The notes below the pieces were generated by a model. It was not told the origin of the DNA and did not search any database. It was given only the letters and a program-made list of their open reading frames with translations. A stretch of 20,933 nucleotides of DNA from a virus. The DNA is taken from positions 1 through 20,933 of IMG/VR virus record IMGVR_UViG_3300045999_008849. One strand, given 5' to 3'. Positions 20,152 to 20,933 of the stretch are shown piece after piece (within the stretch, counting starts at the first letter, position 1; each line of letters begins with the position of its first letter). The position numbers and the translations under genes were made by a program.

Positions 20152-20802
20152 TTATAAATTTGAGAGAAAATCTTGGAATAAACCAAGTTTATACTCTTCC
20201 AATATTTTTTGGTCTACTAAAGTATTAATTCTACGTTTTGTCGATTCTGCAAGTCTTTCACGAAGAATACCACCATCCCAAACCCACTCTTTTCCTTCCA
20301 TAATTCCCTGAACAAAAGCATCGGGGGCAGAAGGATCAGCAACAATATCAGCTGCAGTTGCAAGCATAAAATCTTCACCAACAACTTTATGACCTTCGTT
20401 GGTCATCTTAAGTGAACCAACACCACGAGAAGAAACGCCGAGGCAAACTCCCTCACCAATCAAAGATTTTGCAATCTTACCCATAGGTGTTTCAAGTAAT
20501 TGTGCTTTACCTCTAAAATTTGTTCCTTCTTGTGTAAGAGAAACAATTTTATGAGAAACACGATCAAGATTTACTGTTGGGCCATCAGGATGTCCAAGTT
20601 CACCAAGAGCACGACCTTTTTTTACAAAATTTTCATTATATCTTTTTACTTCACGTGAAAGAGTTTCCATAGGATACATTCTTCCATTACGATTGCAAAT
20701 ATCACCTTGAAGGAAAATACCTTCGATAAACATTTTCTTTTGTGATCCTTTGCCTTCGGTAATAAATTTTACCTTTGATACTTCTTCTGTGATGAGTTTC
20801 AT
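20152..20802 (-). CDS. 21: Prohead maturation protease gp21
   Basis: A 216-residue serine protease of the herpesvirus-assemblin clan, which sits in the core and trims gp23, gp22 and internal proteins after assembly. Motifs: FIEGIFLQGDICNRNGRMYP (25-44), catalytic His in GELGHPDGP (H71), catalytic Ser in the VSSRGVG segment (S124/S125, with R126 G127), and DFMLATAADIVADPSAPDAF. Self-cleavage sites are visible, ITE|G at 14-17, IGE|G near 115-118 and IME|G near 168. Length agrees with T4 gp21 (212). It begins five bases after the stop of the upstream small gene and has only a weak AAGAAAA before the ATG. Confidence 0.96.
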   Translation of the reverse strand: MKLITEEVSKVKFITEGKGSQKKMFIEGIFLQGDICNRNGRMYPMETLSREVKRYNENFVKKGRALGELGHPDGPTVNLDRVSHKIVSLTQEGTNFRGKAQLLETPMGKIAKSLIGEGVCLGVSSRGVGSLKMTNEGHKVVGEDFMLATAADIVADPSAPDAFVQGIMEGKEWVWDGGILRERLAESTKRRINTLVDQKILEEYKLGLFQDFLSNL

Positions 20803-20807
20803 TTTTC

Positions 20808-20933
20808 TTAATTTGTAAATCCTACTTTTGTTCCTCTAACCGTAATACTATCTGCATATACACAATGACTTGGTGTTTTTACAATTTGCTCAACTGTTCC
20901 CGCAGGCATAGTCATTGAACCAACACCCACTCC
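20808..20933 (-). CDS. C-terminal end of a small conserved gene before gene 21 (partial)
   Basis: The last 41 codons of a minus-strand gene enter the window from the right edge and end with TAA at 20808. The readable part, GVGVGSMTMPAGTVEQIVKT, then PSHCVYADSITVRGTKVGFTN, is Gly/Thr/Val-rich and beta-like. It resembles small conserved proteins encoded between genes 20 and 21 of cyanophages, but I cannot name it. In T4 the small head genes 67 and 68 hold this place, yet the sequence is not like those (which are charged and helical). The stop is five bases before the gene 21 start, so it is probably cotranscribed with the head genes. Confidence 0.75.
   Translation of the reverse strand, partial: GVGVGSMTMPAGTVEQIVKTPSHCVYADSITVRGTKVGFTN

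Overview
The window is a continuous stretch of a T4-like (straboviral/kyanoviral-type) cyanophage genome, most likely infecting marine Synechococcus or Prochlorococcus. The basis is gene content and order: the T4 replication genes (45, 44, 62, regA), recombination genes (46, 47, uvsW, uvsY), late sigma factor 55 and head genes (3, 23, 22, 21) lie together with cyanophage-typical additions (hsp20, a CobS-like AAA+ ATPase with a VWA partner, DUF3310, DUF3110). The DNA is AT-rich, and every gene I can support lies on the minus strand, so transcription runs from high to low coordinates. No tRNA, rRNA, CRISPR, integrase or transposase was seen, and no gene-free stretch exceeds 300 bases.

Layout in the direction of transcription, right to left. 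(1) Head module, 20933-17414: the end of a small conserved gene, prohead protease 21, scaffold 22 and major capsid protein 23, ending in a strong UUCG-loop terminator. (2) 17350-14457: tail protein gp3-like, uvsY, uvsW (with a hairpin and late-promoter arrangement at its start) and a small Sm-like-fold candidate. (3) 14408-10587: a strong sigma70-type promoter with repeated -10 boxes drives 55, 47, a DUF3110 gene, 46 and two tiny genes. The last of these ends inside a terminator and an exact T4 late promoter TATAAATA. (4) 10566-9601: a basic protein that looks like an internal head protein cut by the gp21 protease. (5) 9483-7167: a 709-residue HEXXH plus VWA protein and a 51-residue proline-rich protein, closed by a terminator. 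(6) 7075-5942: its CobS/MoxR-like AAA+ partner. (7) 5886-361: DUF3310, sliding clamp 45, a DKHVVKM-family protein, clamp-loader ATPase 44, three small conserved genes, a candidate PD-(D/E)XK nuclease, a Dam-like adenine methylase, clamp-loader 62 and translational repressor regA, closed by a terminator. (8) the start of hsp20.

How it works together: modules 3 and 7 give the core replisome accessory factors (clamp, clamp loader), recombination nuclease and late sigma factor. gp55 with the clamp would then fire the late promoters in front of gp22, gp3, uvsW and the internal head protein. gp21 would process gp22, gp23 and the internal head protein at L/I-x-E|G/A/S sites that are visible in each.

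The most unusual content is a methylase next to a candidate restriction-type nuclease, inserted between the two clamp-loader subunit genes by tight overlaps. It looks like a phage-borne restriction-modification or self/non-self DNA system. The HEXXH-VWA/AAA+ pair is the second candidate for an uncharacterised machine.
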